A DNA stretch of 45,928 nt from Secundilactobacillus paracollinoides DSM 15502 = JCM 11969 (GCF_001311135.1 NZ_BBAG01000024.1:1-45928), one strand, 5' to 3'; numbered from the stretch's first letter, positions 35,644-44,900 are shown. The notes: a model not told the origin generated them from the letters alone. Made by a program: numbers and translations.

Positions 35644-35672
35644 TTGCAATACCGAATGTATGTTCGTATAAT
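35644..35672 (+). promoter_or_regulatory. Promoter of the 44-residue protein gene
   Basis: TTGCAA (35644-35649), a 17-base spacer and TATAAT (35667-35672), 28 bases before the ATG at 35700. It reads away from the divergent exporter operon. Confidence 0.8.
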
Positions 35673-35699
35673 GAAGGTAATACAAAACGGGGTGATCAA

Positions 35700-35834
35700 A
35701 TGGCGGACAACAATCACATTGTCATTCAACTACCAAAAACGATTGATATGAATCAAATCGCAGCAATCTTGGAAACGGCCTTTGAATCAAATGGTATCGA
35801 GTCGTATCACGTGACCTATCAGCAGGAAAAGTAG
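35700..35834 (+). CDS. Small conserved-looking protein, unknown function
   Basis: A 44-residue acidic protein (MADNNHIVIQLPKTIDMNQI...). GGGGTGA lies 6 bases before the ATG, with a near-consensus promoter and a hairpin terminator, so it is a complete transcription unit although very short. The pattern beta strand, helix, beta strand (HIVIQLP, MNQIAAILETAFESNG, SYHVTY) is plausible for a small folded domain. No family is recognised. It sits between the exporter operon and the MarR gene, on the opposite strand to both. Confidence 0.65.
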   Translation: MADNNHIVIQLPKTIDMNQIAAILETAFESNGIESYHVTYQQEK

Positions 35835-35854
35835 TCGGGGGACTGCTTTTTTTT
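35828..35854 (+). terminator. Terminator of the small gene
   Basis: AAAGTAGTC-GGGG-GACTGCTTT with one G-T pair, followed by a T-run. It overlaps the stop codon of the small gene and ends at the stop of the convergent MarR gene. Confidence 0.8.
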
Positions 35855-36412
35855 ATTGCTTTGTGGGCATCGTGTTGGTTTGGGAGAAGCCGAAGTGGTC
35901 AAGATCTTCCTTGAATTCTTGATGCTGTTCAAAGAAGTCGTGCATCACCCTTGACGATTCCCAAGTGGGTAGTTTGTCTGCCATATCATCTGATAATTTT
36001 TTGAGTAAGTGCAGTAATTGCGCCTGCTCCTCATCGGTTAACGATGCAAAGATGACTTCAGACAATTTATCCCGCAACTCATGAGCAGAATCGAGGAACC
36101 GCTGCCACGAGCGGTCAGTGAGATGAGCATGATTCGCTTATCTTTTGGCGAGGCGTGACGTTGAACGAGGCCGCCTTCGACAAGGCGATTGACTAAGCCA
36201 CTGGCAGAACTGGGCTTGATACTCAGCTTCTCGACAATTTCCGAGTTAGTCATCTGAGGATTCTTGGCTAATAGAAAGATGACTCTCAGTTGGCCGGGAT
36301 TTGGATGACGATGGCTATGCAAGTCGCTCTTCTTAATATGGCCTGTCATATGGCGCGTTTCATGGAACAAATGCGCGAACACCCCGAAGAGCTGACTGGT
36401 TTCAGTTGACAT
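35853..36412 (-). CDS. MarR family regulator, frameshifted
   Basis: About 186 residues after restoring one C near 36104, which turns TARGSGSS into TARGQRFLDSAHELRDKLSEVIF. The winged helix reads PNPGQLRVIFLLAKNPQMTNSEIVEKLSIKPSSASGLVNRLVEGGLVQRHASPKDKRIMLISLT. Its promoter carries two identical operators, so it represses itself. By position it may also control the LmrCD-type exporter operon upstream of 35533, as MarR-type regulators of drug exporters often do; no copy of the operator was seen directly at that operon. Confidence 0.82.
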
Positions 36413-36440
36413 GGTGCTCCTCCTTTTCTTAGAAATAAAT

Positions 36441-36519
36441 AGTTAGGATAATTTAAGAAATCCTAACAAACGTTACTTACTATAGTCCGGTAGTTAGGAT
36501 GTGTCAACAAATCCTAACT
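36441..36519 (-). promoter_or_regulatory. MarR gene promoter with two inverted-repeat operators
   Basis: On the minus strand TTGACA (plus 36502-36507), a 17-base spacer and TATAGT (36479-36484) form a strong promoter. AGTTAGGAT-N10-ATCCTAAC occurs at 36441-36468 and again at 36492-36519. The second copy covers the -35 box, and the first lies between the -10 and the start codon. Their centres are 51 bases apart. Confidence 0.85.
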
Positions 36520-36548
36520 AATTTCCAGAATGTTTTTTTACGAGTGTG

Positions 36549-36596
36549 CAAAAAGGCCAGCTTCCAGCGGATTAGGGCTGAAAACTGGCCTTTTAT
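36549..36596. terminator. Hairpin terminator
   Basis: AAAAAGGCCAG and CTGGCCTTTTA form a stem with a smaller inner stem (CAGC/GCTG). It stands between the MarR promoter and the family A copy and may end transcripts from the right. Confidence 0.75.
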
Positions 36597-36607
36597 TTTC
36601 TAATTGT

Positions 36608-36730
36608 CGAAACGTGTTTCAGCAGGCAAGGAGCTGCTACGTAAGGGGCTTTTACCAAAAAAACAAACCCAGTTTTTTCGGTAAAAGTCCCTTACGCTCC
36701 GCTCCTTAAACGCCTGCTTCCACACTCTTA
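36608..36730 (-). repeat. Hairpin element family A abutting the UPF0340 gene stop
   Basis: On the minus strand the gene ends GAAATC-TAA and the element continues GAGTGTGGAAGCAGGCG. The arms are GGAGCGTAAGGGACTTTTAC and GTAAAAGCCCCTTACG, with inner CGAAAAAAC facing GTTTTTTTGG. The right end is GAAACACGTTTCGAC followed by TTAGAAAA. Confidence 0.82.
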
Positions 36731-37285
36731 GATTTCATCCGGAAATTCATAAATCGCACGCGCGCCACCAATGAGTTTTGGCCGGGAAGTTAGAAAGGTC
36801 GTGTGGGCCTCGCCGATTTCCTTCACGCTAGTCTGAATCGGAATCTGAACGAACTTGACGTGCATCCCAATCTGGGTGTCGCCAATGTCCATGCCACCGT
36901 CAGCAACGATGTGCTCGACTTCAACGGGATCTTTGAACGTCCGATAGGCAGCAATTTGTGCTGCGCCACCCGCGTGCAGGGAAGGCACGACGGAGACGAT
37001 TTCGTACCCGCGACGGTCAGCAACTTCGCGCTCCATGAGTAGGGCACGGTTGATGTGCTGGCAGCCTTGAACAGCGAGAGCAACATGATGTGCACCTAAA
37101 ATAGGAAGTAACGTATCAATAATAGCGTCACCCACATCCTGGCTGGACGCATGGCCCATCCAAGCGCCAGTGACTTCACTGGTACTGCACCCGAGAACGA
37201 ATAAGCCGTTTTCCGGTAAATGCACCTTGTCGAAGTAGTCGGATAGTGCTTGCGTTAATTGGTTTTTAATTGTTTCTAGATCCAT
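36728..37285 (-). CDS. UPF0340 (YwlG/TIGR01440) family protein
   Basis: A 185-residue conserved protein of the UPF0340 family. Matching parts are LFVLGCSTSEVTGAWMGHASS, ALAVQGCQHINRALLMEREVADRRGYEIVSVVP, LHAGGAAQIAAYRTFKDPVEVEHI and DGGMDIGDTQIGMHVKFVQIP. The function is unknown; conserved Cys, His and Asp residues suggest a catalytic site. It has its own AAGGAGCG ribosome site and stands alone. The gene is intact. Confidence 0.88.
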   Translation of the reverse strand: MDLETIKNQLTQALSDYFDKVHLPENGLFVLGCSTSEVTGAWMGHASSQDVGDAIIDTLLPILGAHHVALAVQGCQHINRALLMEREVADRRGYEIVSVVPSLHAGGAAQIAAYRTFKDPVEVEHIVADGGMDIGDTQIGMHVKFVQIPIQTSVKEIGEAHTTFLTSRPKLIGGARAIYEFPDEI

Positions 37286-37476
37286 TCTCTTCGCTCCTTA
37301 TACGTATAATCAATAAGCTTACTATACATTGAGAAGCGGAAAATTACAATCAACTCAGCGTGGAAAATGATAATTCGATTAAAAATTATGTGGCGGGTGA
37401 AGGTGAGTTAGATTCAATACTGGAGTGAACTGGTTTAACCGTTGAAGTGGTACTGCCGGATTGGTAACTGTGTGCA

Positions 37477-37518
37477 AAATAAAACCGACCACCTTGGTTG
37501 AGTTGAAAGTGGCCGGTT
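37477..37518 (-). terminator. Terminator after the solute-binding lipoprotein gene
   Basis: AACCGACCAC and GTGGCCGGTT pair across a 16-base loop; on the minus strand TTTTATTTT follows. The interval 37286-37476 holds only the upstream region of the UPF0340 gene. Confidence 0.8.
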
Positions 37519-37523
37519 AGTCA

Positions 37524-38443
37524 TTATTTGACGGCTTTCTGAATCTTTTCTAGCTGTTTAAACTGACTCATCATCCATGACTCGTAGGTTTTACCGGCAG
37601 GCATGGACTCGGTGACCTTTAGAATTGGAACGCCATCCTTTTTTGCAAGGGTCATCATGTTTTTAGTGATCTGATTGATTTCCTGCGTATTTACTACGAA
37701 GAATTTGATTTTATGTGTCTTGATATCTTGTTGCATGGCCTTGATTTCGGCAGGCGATGGATCTGTATCGTTTTCGACAGCCATCGAGTAGCCGGTATCA
37801 GCTACTTTATAGCCGAGGTCATTTAGAGTGTAATCAAAGACTGGTTCGCTGACATCGACCTCGGCGCCGTTTGCGTTCTTTTTTAGTTGGTTGAGTTTTT
37901 GTTGGAGCGGTTTGAGTGAAGCGATGTAGTTCTTGGCATTTTTTTTCAAAATAGGCTTTGTTTTGGGGTTGGAGTTTGCTGTACTTTTTGACGAGGTATT
38001 TTGCTAAAGTCGGCATAGTCTTTAGGTTGTACCAGATGTGCTGATTGGTATCGACTGGCTTGCCCATGACTGTTTGGCCTACATTGATTTTGGTGGTGTG
38101 GGTTGTGTCAGTCGCGATGCGGGTCATCCAGGTATCGTACCCCAACCCGTTGTAGATAATGACGTCCGCATCGCTGACAATTTTTGCTGTTTTAGTCGTC
38201 GCTTCATACTCGTGCGGATCCATGCTGGGTTTTGTTGATGATGGATTTTACCGTACCTTTGTTGCCTAGGACTGCTTTTGAGGTTTCACCGTAGAAGTCT
38301 AGGGAGGTGACTACGTGGATTTTACTTGGGTGTTTTGTGATGCTGGAGGCCGTTTTACTAGTACAGCTTGTTAGTAGGACTGCTACCAAAATAATAGATA
38401 GAGCAGATAATACTCGAAAAATTCGATGTTGATGAACTCTCAA
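37524..38443 (-). CDS. Zinc/manganese-type ABC solute-binding lipoprotein (ZnuA/AdcA type), two frameshifts
   Basis: Three frames join into about 305 residues after removing one C at 38226-38228 and one A from the run near 37948. The lipobox is LLTSCTSK. IHVVTSLDFYGETSKAVLG and SMDPHEYEATTKTAKIVSDADVIIYNGLGYDTWM are the metal-binding receptor signatures; the expected His ligands lie in DPHEYE and NQHIWYN. Unlike zinc receptors with a long His-rich loop, this one has none. The start is TTG with GGAGG upstream. No ABC ATPase or permease gene lies beside it. A Zur-like palindrome upstream supports zinc. Confidence 0.82.
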
Positions 38444-38460
38444 AACTAAGCCTCCGTTAA

Positions 38461-38478
38461 AAAGTAATAATTACGATT
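38461..38478 (-). promoter_or_regulatory. Zur-like operator
   Basis: AAAGTAATAATTACGATT contains the palindrome GTAAT-A-ATTAC. The right half matches the Bacillus Zur box half-site ATTACGA exactly and the left half in five of seven positions. It lies 18 bases before the solute-binding lipoprotein start. Confidence 0.55.
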
Positions 38479-38609
38479 CAAAATAATATTCTGACAGAAT
38501 TTTCAGTGAATTGCAATGTGTTTGGTAAAAAACTTTGGATGAGATTAAAAATCGGTCGGTATTGAAGCCTCAGTTCTCATGTAATTATTTGTGGATAATG
38601 GTCTAGTCC

Positions 38610-38615
38610 TATAAT
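38610..38615 (+). promoter_or_regulatory. -10 box of the likely cas9 promoter
   Basis: A consensus TATAAT, 109 bases before the cas9 ATG. The -35 region is poor (TTTGTG at a spacing of 16). Another possible -10, near 38690, has no good partner. Confidence 0.45.
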
Positions 38616-38723
38616 ACACTATTACATGTATGTGACGGGTATATAGGTGTTAATAAAATAAAGCTATGAATGGTATCGGTTTCGTATTAGGATAAAATCA
38701 AATGATTAAAGGAGCGTCTATCT

Positions 38724-41700
38724 ATGGATAAGAAATATAGCATTGGCTTAGATATTGGTACCAGCTCAATCGGATTTGTCGGGGTTGATGAAAACGGTTG
38801 GCCACTAAATATCAAAGGGAAGCGGGCAATTGGTGCACATTTGTTTAGAGAAGGGGAAGCGGCTGCTGAAACGCGTGGTTTCAGAACGACACGGCGCCGG
38901 TACAATCGCCGAAAGTGGCGATTGCGGTTACTCAGAGAGATATTTGATGAACCTATCAGTCGGGTAGATCCTACTTTTTTTGCTCGGATGAAAGAATCCT
39001 CAGTATCTCCAAAGGATCCTAACTATGACGGTTTAGCGAAAGAAATTTTGATTCCAAGAGATAAGGATGGAAAGATTCTTTATCCGACAATCTATCATTT
39101 ACGTCACGCACTGATGTATGAAGATCACCAATTCGATATTCGTGAGATTTATTTAGCTATTCACCATATCGTCAAATACCGGGGCCACTTTTTACTGGAC
39201 GGTGCGGCTAAGAACTTTGAGTCCTCTAATCTTGATCTAAAAAGTGACATTCACGAAATAAATGCTATTTTAGTAGGCATTTTTGGTAATGAACAGGTAC
39301 AGTTTAATGATCAATACGTTGAAAAATTAAAGGAAGTGCTACTGGATAGTACCCAATCACGTTCAGATCGACAGAAAGCTGCTGCAAAATTGTTGTTGCC
39401 AACAAATGATTTAGACAAAGATACAACGAAAATTCTAAAAACAGTTTCAACTGAGATTACGAAAGCCATCACAGGATTGAAAGCAAAATTTTTTGTGATA
39501 ACCGGCAATGATATCGCAAAAGACCAACAAAAGGATTGGACTTTTAGCATTGATACATTGGACGAAAAAATGAGCGTTATTGAACCCTCATTCTCAGAAA
39601 AGAACTTTTCCTTAATAACAATTCTACAGAAATTGTATTCTAGTGTGACGCTGGCTGGAATAGTTCCAAATGGGCTTAGCCTATCCGAAGCAATGATTCA
39701 GAAATATGATAGGCATGCGTCCGATTTAGTTTTGCTCAAAAAGTATTGGGACACTAAGCCAAAAGTGAAGCACCAGCTTCAAAACACTTATGCAGAATAT
39801 ATTGAAATCCATCAGGTAGTTGATGAGTTCTACAGTGATCTTAGTAAGTTAATTAAAAATGATGATGACACTCTAGCGCAAGAAATCAAGTCTAAAATAA
39901 CGATTGGAAATTTTTTGCCAAAACAACGGACAACCGAAAATGGTGTAATCCCATATCAATTGCAACAAAGAGAGTTAGATACAATTATAAAAAATCAACA
40001 AGAATATTATCCATGGTTAGCTGAGGAGAACCCAGTCGCTGACCATCAAATTGCATTTCCATACAAGTTAGATGAGCTAGTCGGATTCCGAATTCCCTAC
40101 TATGTAGGACCGATGATAGCGAAGGAAGATACTTCCAATTCAAAGAATAGTAAATTTGCCTGGATGATTCGTAAACAGAGTGGTGAAGTAACGCCTTGGA
40201 ACTTCGATGAAAAGATTGATCGCACAGCGTCAGCTACTGCATTTATTGATAGAATGACAACTACCGATACTTATTTAATTGGTGAGGATGTATTGCCAAA
40301 ACAAAGTTTAATCTATCAACGTTTTGAAGTGCTAAATGAGTTAAATAAGATTTCTATCGATGGGCAACCCATTACTCGTAAACAAAAACAGAGTGTATAT
40401 ACACACGTATTTGAAAAGAAGAAAACGGTTCAGGTTAAGGATGTTCAAAATTTTTGGTTAGCTCAGGAGAGGTTATGAGTTTGCCAAAGATTGGTGGTTT
40501 AGCTAATGAAAAACAATTCAATAGTTCACTATCAACGTTATATGATTACAATAAAATAATTCCTGACGCACTTGAAGATAGAAATAAAGTTGATGATATC
40601 GAAAAAATAATTTTATGGTCAACTATTTTTGAAGACAACTCAATTTTTGTGGAAAAACTGGATTCAATTGACTGGTTAACTAGCAGTCAAAGGAAAAGAC
40701 TTGCTCAAAAAAGATATCGTGGTTGGGGTCGATTGTCTTTACGATTACTCACAACTTTTAAAAATAAAGATGGTTACAGTATCTTAGATGAACTGTGGAA
40801 CTCTAATCATAATTTTATGGAAATTCAAGCACAATCTGATTTTTCTGAACAAATCGCAACAGCAAACAATAATAATTTGAGTCAAGTTCTTCCTGCCAAA
40901 TGGGAACCTGGACGCAAGAATTTGGCATCGTTGGATGAATTCATTTCTAATCTGTATACTTCTCCTCAGAATAAGAAGGCCTTGCGTAAGGCTATCAGAG
41001 TGGTTCAAGATATGATGACAGCAGCCGGCCATATGCCTGAAAAAATCTTTATTGAAGTCGCACGTGACACGTCAAATAGTCACCAACAAACAATTGCTCG
41101 CCAAAGGCAATTACAACAGCTTTATCAATCGGAAGATAAGGAAGTCATTGATTCTAGTGTTCGTAGTGAGTTAGACGATATTTTAAAAAATCGAGCTAAT
41201 ATCAAAGATCAATTATTCCTGTATTTCCAACAAGGTGGGCGGGATCTTTATACAGGAAAAGCAATTAACATTGACAAATTATCGCTATATCATATTGATC
41301 ATATATTGCCTCAATCCTTGGTTAAAGATGATTCATTAGACAATCGCGTTCTTGTTAGTCAAAAAACCAATGAGGACAAAGGTGTTACATTCGTCTCAGA
41401 TAAATACATGAATAACATGTTGCCAACCTGGAAACGATGGCATGAAATGGGACTGATTTCTGCCAGAAAATTAAAAAATCTAACGATGAGACCAGATGAA
41501 ATTGACAAATATGCACCCGGTTTTATTCAACGACAATTAGTAGAAACAAGACAGGTTACAAAGCTAGTTATTGAACTTCTTGATGCTTTATTAGGAAACA
41601 GTCAAACAGAAATCATCACAATTAAAGCGTCACTTTCTCATCAATTCAGACAACAGTTTGATCTCGTTAAGATCCGTGAAGTAAATGATAATCATCATGC

Positions 41701-42826
41701 ATTTGATGCTTTTCTAGCTGCGCGTATCGGCACTTATCTATATAAAAGGTATCCCAAACTGCGACCATATTTTGTGTACGGTCAGTATATGCAAAATCAT
41801 AAAAATTTAAAAAGTATCAATCTAATAAAGACGCTTGATTCTGATAAAGCAATTGTTGATGAAGGTACTGGAGAAATTCTATGGGATAAAAAGTCGGACT
41901 TAGCTAAAATGATAAAAATATATAATTATCAACGTCTTTTAATCACCCATGAAAGTCGTACAAGCTTCGGGGCAATGTATAAGCAGAAAATTTTAAAGGC
42001 AACCGACGCAAAACAAAACGGTGGAGGTTTCAAGTTGGTTCCAACCAAACGTAATCGGCCAGTTGATATTTATGGTGGTTACACTGGTCAGACTGCCGCC
42101 TATTTGACAATTGTCAGAGTCTATTCAAAAAAAACATCTGAACTTCGAGTTTTGCCAATCTATACAAATAAGGTACAGCAAATAGAGAAAGCGATGACGC
42201 AAGGCGATAAAGCTACTATGTTAGCATTTAAAAAAGTCATTGCACCTCAATTAGGTAAAGAAAATAAAAAGACACATGAAATAAAAATCCCTGAATTTGA
42301 TGTTGTGATTCCCAAGGTCTTACTAGATCAGTTAGTGATTGATGATATTGCCGGAAGTCCACACCGATTTAGACTTGGAACAGATACGTATTATCATAAT
42401 TCTCAACAATTATTTTTACCGTTATCGATGCAAAGACAACTAATGGATCGTGAGTCAGATGATAAAGTATACCTTGATATTTTCAATGATGTACTTAAGC
42501 AAGTAGATAGTTATTTTAATTTGTATGATGTGAATGGCTTTAGAGCAGCTCTGCAAAAGAGTAAAAAAGCCTTCGAGCAATTACCGATTAATGATTTTCC
42601 TAAAGATGTGCCAGACAATAAAAAGAAGAAAGGAAAGCGTTCAATTTTAAAGGAGATTTTTATTGGGCTACATGCGAATGCAACATTAGGCAACTTAAAA
42701 CAAATGGGCATTAAAACAGATTTTGGAAAATTACAAAAAAGTAACGGTTTACGGATTACTGAGAATTGTAAAATTATCCATCAGTCGCCGACTGGGTTGT
42801 TTGAACGAATCGTACCGATTAAATAA
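38724..42826 (+). CDS. cas9: CRISPR-associated endonuclease Cas9 (type II-A), one frameshift
   Basis: Two frames overlap at 40451-40455. One T restored in the T5 run joins VQNF to LVSSGEVMSLPKIGG and gives 1367 residues, the usual type II-A size. All catalytic positions are visible: D10 (YSIGLDIGTSSIGF), E778 (IFIEVARDTSN), and H992 and D995 (NHHAFDAFLAAR) for RuvC; and D859 and H860 (YHIDHILPQS) for HNH. The arginine-rich bridge helix is at about 56-75. The C-terminal PAM-reading region ends IIHQSPTGLFERIVPIK. As given, translation would stop after residue 588, which loses HNH and half of RuvC; an error in the sequence is more likely than decay. AAAGGAG precedes the ATG. The gene is AT-rich compared with the rest of the window. 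Confidence 0.95.
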
Positions 42827-42960
42827 TTCAAAAAGTCGAACCATCAAAAGATAGTCCGACTTTTTATGTAATGGCTCAAATGATGAGCTCAAAAGAGAAA
42901 ACTTGGCATAAGCCTTGTTTGATTTTAACTCTGAATATCAAATCAATGAGGTTATTAAGT
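42827..42960 (-). ncRNA. tracrRNA, antisense between cas9 and cas1
   Basis: On the minus strand AACCTCAUUGAUUUGAUAUUC (plus 42933-42953) is a perfect 21-base complement of the CRISPR repeat interior. After a small bulge (AGAG opposite GAU), UAAAAU pairs with the repeat start GUUUUA. The nexus-like AAGGCUUAUGCC follows, then a hairpin GCUCA/UGAGC. Last is a terminator stem AAAAAGUCG/CGACUUUUU (42830-42865) with U residues. This is the layout of a type II-A tracrRNA with upper stem, bulge, lower stem, nexus and terminal hairpins. The terminator is symmetrical and would also end the cas9 transcript. The 5' end is not fixed; TATGATATAT, about 35 bases upstream of the anti-repeat on that strand, may be its -10. 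Confidence 0.9.
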
Positions 42961-43022
42961 TGATCAGACTTAACAAGAAAAATATATCATAATTTAGCAA
43001 AAAGATAAAGGGGTTGATTTAT

Positions 43023-43928
43023 TTGGCATGGCGAACAATTATTGTTTCTCGACACGCGAAGATATCATTATCTGCAAATAATATCGTAATTCAAACGGAT
43101 CAAGATCGATTTCATGTGCCTGTTTCTGATATTGATGTATTAATGTTAAGCACATTACAAGGGGTAATTACAACAGCTGCAATTAATGCATTAAATCGAG
43201 GTCAAGCGGTTATTATTTTTATCGATGAAAGTGGGAATCCCAGCTGTGATATTCAGACAACAAGTTCACCCCGGCGAAACGCCCATAGAATTACACAGCA
43301 AGTTAATTGGATAAAGGAGCGTGTTGAAAGACTTTGGACATTGATTGTAACTAGTAAAATTAAAAACCAACTTGCGGTGTGTGAGCATTTAGACTGTCCA
43401 AACTTAATTATTGAGACGGCTTTAAATGAAATAGAAATCAATGACGTTAGTAACAGAGAGGCAGTTGCTGCCCGAGCATATTTCCCAGCTATATTTGGAA
43501 AAGGGTTTTCAAGAGATGAATTAAATGAAAAAAACGCAGCGCTTAATTATGGGTACGCAATTATTCATTCATTGATAAATCGAGAAATTACGATTAGAGG
43601 AAATATGACCTGCATTGGGATACATCATGATAGAACCGATAACCAATATAATTTGGGCTCAGACCTAATGGAACCGTTTAGGCCTATTATCGATCAGTGG
43701 GTAGCAACTCACAAATTTAACGAGTTTACGCCTGATATAAAGTATGGCCTCGTTGATTTACTAAATTTAGAACTTGTTTTTAACGGTAAAAAAGGACTTT
43801 TAAGGAATATTATTGGTGACTATGTAAATGATTGTTTACGTTTCTTAAATCAAGAAATCAATCATATTAATGTTGAGGTGACAATTCCAAATGAGGTATC
43901 GAGTCGTGAGATTAATGGTTTTATTTGA
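43023..43928 (+). CDS. cas1: CRISPR-associated integrase Cas1 (type II)
   Basis: A 301-residue spacer integrase. It begins MAWRTIIVSRHAKISLSANNIVIQ. The metal-binding residues expected for Cas1 lie in NREAVAARAYFPAIFG (Glu), GIHHDRTDNQYNLGSDLMEPFRP (His and Glu). The TTG at 43023 is chosen: AAAGGGG at 43007-43013 is 9 bases before it, whereas the alternative TTG at 43014 touches that site. It works with Cas2, Csn2 and Cas9 to insert new spacers at the array start. Its end overlaps cas2 by 38 bases, and cas1-cas2-csn2 form one translation-coupled unit. The gene is intact. Confidence 0.95.
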   Translation: MAWRTIIVSRHAKISLSANNIVIQTDQDRFHVPVSDIDVLMLSTLQGVITTAAINALNRGQAVIIFIDESGNPSCDIQTTSSPRRNAHRITQQVNWIKERVERLWTLIVTSKIKNQLAVCEHLDCPNLIIETALNEIEINDVSNREAVAARAYFPAIFGKGFSRDELNEKNAALNYGYAIIHSLINREITIRGNMTCIGIHHDRTDNQYNLGSDLMEPFRPIIDQWVATHKFNEFTPDIKYGLVDLLNLELVFNGKKGLLRNIIGDYVNDCLRFLNQEINHINVEVTIPNEVSSREINGFI

Positions 43929-44211
43929 TTTGCCGGTAGATACAACAGAAGATCGACGTAATTATCGGCATTTTCGCAAAAAGTTGATACGTGAAGGCTT
44001 TTATATGATGCAGTATTCGGTCTACGTTCGAGTGTGCGCGACGAGACAGTCTGCAAAATTTCTCGAGAGGAGGATAGCAAATAACGTACCTGAAAGTGGG
44101 CTTGTTCAAACACTCATTGTGACGGAAAAGCAATACCAAGACATGCACTTTTTAGCTGGAGAAGAAAATCATGACATTATTAATTCTGGTGAAAGGACAA
44201 TAGTGATATGA
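43891..44211 (+). CDS. cas2: CRISPR-associated protein Cas2
   Basis: A 106-residue ferredoxin-like protein that bridges two Cas1 dimers in the spacer integration complex. It begins MRYRVVRLMVLFDLPVDTTEDRRNYRHFRKKLIREGFYMMQYSVYVRVC, the type II-A Cas2 pattern. It overlaps cas1 by 38 bases and csn2 by four (ATGA). The gene is intact. Confidence 0.95.
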   Translation: MRYRVVRLMVLFDLPVDTTEDRRNYRHFRKKLIREGFYMMQYSVYVRVCATRQSAKFLERRIANNVPESGLVQTLIVTEKQYQDMHFLAGEENHDIINSGERTIVI

Positions 44212-44873
44212 ACTTAACATATTATTCTTTAAAACCAATATCAATAAAACGTAAGTGTTTAACAGTCATTGATATTGGAAACGTCAAAGTCTACTGGGAT
44301 TTCATTCAAGGATTAAATGAGTTGAACGATTCGATTAAAACTAGTACGGATGATTTTGAATTGAAAGATCCACATCAATTGTGTACCTTCTATGGTGATT
44401 TACTAACTCTTGACTTAAACAAGGTGTTTGAGAGAAAAGTTTCGCAACATGTTGTTGATGAAATGAGTCAGGAAGAACAGGTGAAACTAATCGACATGGT
44501 TCAGGGATTAAACTCGCAGTTACTAAACGATCTTTTTGTGTTTGATTTACCTTTAATGGTTGAGATACCGTCAATTACAGATATAATTAAACTATTAGGT
44601 TCGAGGCTTGATTCTGAGGTGATTAAGTCGCCGTTTGAAAAGACAGAGACATTGATTAAGGTACTAGTGGAGTTGGGTATTGATCGTACCCCGATTATTT
44701 TAAATGCTAGCCACTATTTAACTAAGAAAGATATTAATCAATTTTGTCAGGTAATATCCTATACTGACTTGAGTTGCATATTCATTGAATTCTCAGAAAA
44801 CCAACGAAAGAGTTTGTTTGAGAATGCTGACTATTACTATATAGACCCGGATTTTATGCTATGGCATAAATAA
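44208..44873 (+). CDS. csn2: CRISPR-associated protein Csn2
   Basis: A 221-residue protein of the Csn2 family, which defines subtype II-A. The start MNLTYYSLKPISIKRKCLTVIDIGN, SQHVVDEMSQEEQVKLIDMVQGLNSQLL and the end FENADYYYIDPDFMLWHK fit the family. Csn2 forms a tetrameric ring that binds free DNA ends and is needed for spacer acquisition. Its stop codon is only 27 bases before the first CRISPR repeat, so the array leader must be very short or overlap the csn2 3' end. The gene is intact. Confidence 0.92.
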   Translation: MNLTYYSLKPISIKRKCLTVIDIGNVKVYWDFIQGLNELNDSIKTSTDDFELKDPHQLCTFYGDLLTLDLNKVFERKVSQHVVDEMSQEEQVKLIDMVQGLNSQLLNDLFVFDLPLMVEIPSITDIIKLLGSRLDSEVIKSPFEKTETLIKVLVELGIDRTPIILNASHYLTKKDINQFCQVISYTDLSCIFIEFSENQRKSLFENADYYYIDPDFMLWHK

Positions 44874-44900
44874 AAGATTAATAATTTATGTGTAAATAAT

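Noticed and set aside
38687..38905. Minus-strand frame at the cas9 start
   Set aside because: It is antisense to the conserved RuvC-I and bridge-helix coding region and has no ribosome site.
38724..42826. A natural two-subunit Cas9
   Set aside because: The two parts overlap in different frames within one homopolymer, the second has no proper ribosome site, and one added base gives the normal full-length protein.
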